From an uncultured Acetatifactor sp. (GTDB taxonomy: Bacteria > Bacillota > Clostridia > Lachnospirales > Lachnospiraceae): 64,000 nt of DNA. The DNA is taken from assembly GCA_904501885.1 (NCBI GenBank), contig CAJGCP010000006.1, positions 19,004 through 83,003 of the forward strand. Direction: 5' to 3'. How positions within the stretch are numbered: position 1 is the stretch's first letter; each line of letters begins with the position of its first letter. Both the position numbers and the translations under genes were made by a program. Shown in pieces: positions 62,593 through 64,000 of the stretch. The notes beneath the pieces were generated by a model. The model had not been told where the DNA came from, ran no database searches, and saw only the letters and a program-made list of their open reading frames with translations.

Positions 62593-63774
62593 ATGACATA
62601 TGTGATGGCATTTTCATATGATTCAAGACCAATTCAGACACTATTAAACCAGATAAGGAATATAAATAAAAGAGATGGTATTGATTTACAACCAAACTAT
62701 CAAAGAGGTTATATTTGGAGTTCGGATTTTAAAGACAAGTTGTTATATAGCATTATAAAATGTTATCCTATAGGAAATATTAGTTTAAGAGTTCGTACTG
62801 AAAAGAATCAAAAAGGTGCAATGCAAGAAGTTGTTGATGGTCAACAGCGACTTACAACTATATATAAATTTATCGAAAATGAATATGTAATTCAAAGTGA
62901 TATATCCCAAGACATTATTAGATATATTATAGAATATATGGGTGAGGACACAGATGAAAAACTTTCAAAATTAAAGCGAAAAATTAATAATAAAGGCAAA
63001 GTATCAATTTCTTTTAAACAACTGCCACAGGCTATACAAGATAATATTTTAGCTTACAATATTTCAATTACTAATATAACTAATGCTTCTGATGATGAGA
63101 TAACAGAGTATTTTAGATACTTACAAAATCAAGAGCGACTTAGAGCTGGGGAATTACTAAATTCTATACCTGATACAGAACTGGAAAAATATTTAAATTC
63201 AATTCAAAATAAAGAATTGCTGCTTTCAAAATTATCTTTTCAAAATAAAAGAAAGCAGTTTGACAGAGTTTTTTATAGCGTAATAGGATTAGTAGATGGG
63301 CAGATTGGATTTGGTGTTACAGACAAAGAAGTCATGAAATTCTTGGATGGATGCAAAGTAATAAATGAAGAAACGATTAACAAAGTAAATAATTTGGTTG
63401 AAGTATTAAATATGATTGCAAAGGACGATACTATACCAGTAAACTACATAGCGTGTAATGCTCGTGCAATGAAGTTTTTGGTTTTATTGATAATCCTTGG
63501 AATGGTAGATTTTGAGAAGGATTGTAAGCATAAGTTAAAGGCACTGGATGCGATAAATATGAAGTTGTCAGCGTTTAGTTCGGCAAAGGCAGATAGTGTT
63601 ATGTGTGCTTTCGCAGGATATTCCGAACCAGTGATTGAAGAGTATCGGTTGCTTGCATTGATTTCAAAAGGTGGACATTCATATAAAAGAGTTGAAAATA
63701 GAATGCAGATATTAGCATACTATGTAAATAATTTTGACAATAAAATAGAGCCGTCTGGTATTGTCCCGGTATAA
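62593..63774 (+). CDS. DUF262 domain protein (DGQQR NTPase-like)
   Basis: A 393-residue protein. QPNYQRGYIWSSDFKDKLLYSI and EVVDGQQRLTTIYKFI hold the two DUF262 signatures (YQR and DGQQR), the core of the N-terminal domain of GmrSD and related type IV defence enzymes. The C-terminal half contains no recognisable HNH (DUF1524) nuclease, so this is either a stand-alone version or relies on a partner beyond the window. It lies in AT-rich DNA behind an R-M operon, with its own promoter and AAGGAGG before the ATG. Defence is the likely role, but DUF262 also occurs outside defence loci. Confidence 0.8.
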   Translation: MTYVMAFSYDSRPIQTLLNQIRNINKRDGIDLQPNYQRGYIWSSDFKDKLLYSIIKCYPIGNISLRVRTEKNQKGAMQEVVDGQQRLTTIYKFIENEYVIQSDISQDIIRYIIEYMGEDTDEKLSKLKRKINNKGKVSISFKQLPQAIQDNILAYNISITNITNASDDEITEYFRYLQNQERLRAGELLNSIPDTELEKYLNSIQNKELLLSKLSFQNKRKQFDRVFYSVIGLVDGQIGFGVTDKEVMKFLDGCKVINEETINKVNNLVEVLNMIAKDDTIPVNYIACNARAMKFLVLLIILGMVDFEKDCKHKLKALDAINMKLSAFSSAKADSVMCAFAGYSEPVIEEYRLLALISKGGHSYKRVENRMQILAYYVNNFDNKIEPSGIVPV

Positions 63775-63793
63775 GATTTGCACTGACAACAAA

Positions 63794-64000
63794 ATGACAA
63801 TACAATCCCCCAAAAATCCACGCACCAGGTACAATCCGGACAAAACTCCCGGATTTTTACCACCAAAATCAACACATTACACCACAGAACAACTTTACAA
63901 AGAAGAATTTGAGGAAGCTACAAGCCGTGCGCTCCGAAAAACAAATTCAGCCCCGAGAAAGCATTCATGTTTTCTCGGGGCTGAATTTGTTTTTCGGAGC
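63794..64000 (+). CDS. Possible partial ORF at the window end
   Basis: A frame from ATG 63794 stays open to the last base (69 codons), beginning MTIQSPKNPRTRYNPD. No ribosome site precedes it and a perfect hairpin lies inside, so it may not be a gene. No family recognised. Confidence 0.25.
   Translation, partial: MTIQSPKNPRTRYNPDKTPGFLPPKSTHYTTEQLYKEEFEEATSRALRKTNSAPRKHSCFLGAEFVFRS
63931..64000. repeat. Perfect 30-bp inverted repeat with 10-base loop
   Basis: Bases 63931-63960 and 63971-64000 are exact reverse complements around GCATTCATGT. The arms start GCTCCGAAAAACAAATTCAG and contain CCCCGAG. The right arm reaches the window end, so the repeat could be longer. It could be a strong two-way terminator or the end of a mobile element. 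Confidence 0.85.

Noticed and set aside
1..64000. tRNA or rRNA genes
   Set aside because: None of the intergenic gaps contains a cloverleaf-like sequence or rRNA signature that I could see; a tRNAscan run would settle it.

Overview
The window reads as chromosome of a Gram-positive Clostridia member, most likely a Lachnospiraceae-type gut anaerobe. Pointers are the strong AGGAGG-type ribosome sites, LytR-CpsA-Psr and PdaA-like envelope enzymes, a Csp-type subtilase, a YtrA-type GntR/ABC cassette, a GH25 muramidase with a poly-E/Y cytoplasmic tail, and housekeeping genes (guaA, purC, a clpX homologue). Family and domain names are from my reading of the protein sequences. No database search was run. 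I saw no rRNA or tRNA gene and no CRISPR array.

Region 1 (1-15008) is a long + strand cell-surface glycan locus. It holds several polytopic GT-C/GtrII-type membrane glycosyltransferases, a PglK-like ABC flippase, two GT2 enzymes (one a GtrB/DPM-like polyprenyl-phosphate glycosyltransferase), a PseG-like nucleotide-sugar hydrolase, an SGNH hydrolase and a WecE/RffA aminotransferase. This looks like a system that loads sugars on a lipid carrier, flips them and decorates a polymer outside the cell. Region 2 (15009-20700) is a branched-chain amino-acid (Liv) ABC transporter operon, livJ-H-M-G-F, with a cytidylate-kinase-like gene at its end. Region 3 (20700-24770) starts with what looks like a decayed sigma-factor fragment, followed by a self-regulated YtrA-type GntR/ABC cassette with a perfect palindromic operator. 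Region 4 (24850-28380) holds an FAD oxidoreductase, then on the - strand a NodB-type deacetylase and a degenerate SGNH protein.

Region 5 (28568-49719) is a second, larger glycan locus. It contains a GH25 muramidase, rmlB, rmlA and rmlC (no rmlD in the window), a Wzm/Wzt polysaccharide exporter, a 1118-residue multi-domain methyltransferase/kinase-like/GT2 fusion, several GT2 rhamnosyltransferase-like enzymes, phosphoglucomutase, the priming sugar-phosphate transferase and an LCP ligase. Together they give a coherent route: Glc-6-P to Glc-1-P to dTDP-sugars, priming on undecaprenyl phosphate, chain growth, ABC export, and attachment to the cell wall.

Region 6 (49810-59497) is core: HtrA protease, a ClpX paralogue with an unusual acidic N-terminus, a ZIP metal transporter, a histidine phosphatase, a Csp-like subtilase whose catalytic serine is replaced by glycine, a PdaA-like deacetylase, purC (- strand) and a guaA whose glutaminase domain appears largely deleted.

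Region 7 (59500-64000) is visibly more AT-rich accessory DNA directly behind the 3' end of guaA, a known integration hotspot. It carries a broken mobilization-protein remnant, an XRE-fused cytosine-5 DNA methyltransferase, a likely cognate restriction enzyme of unrecognised family, a 59-residue orphan protein, a DUF262 (DGQQR) protein and, at the very end, a perfect 30-bp inverted repeat. This is the most probable place for a little-described defence system.
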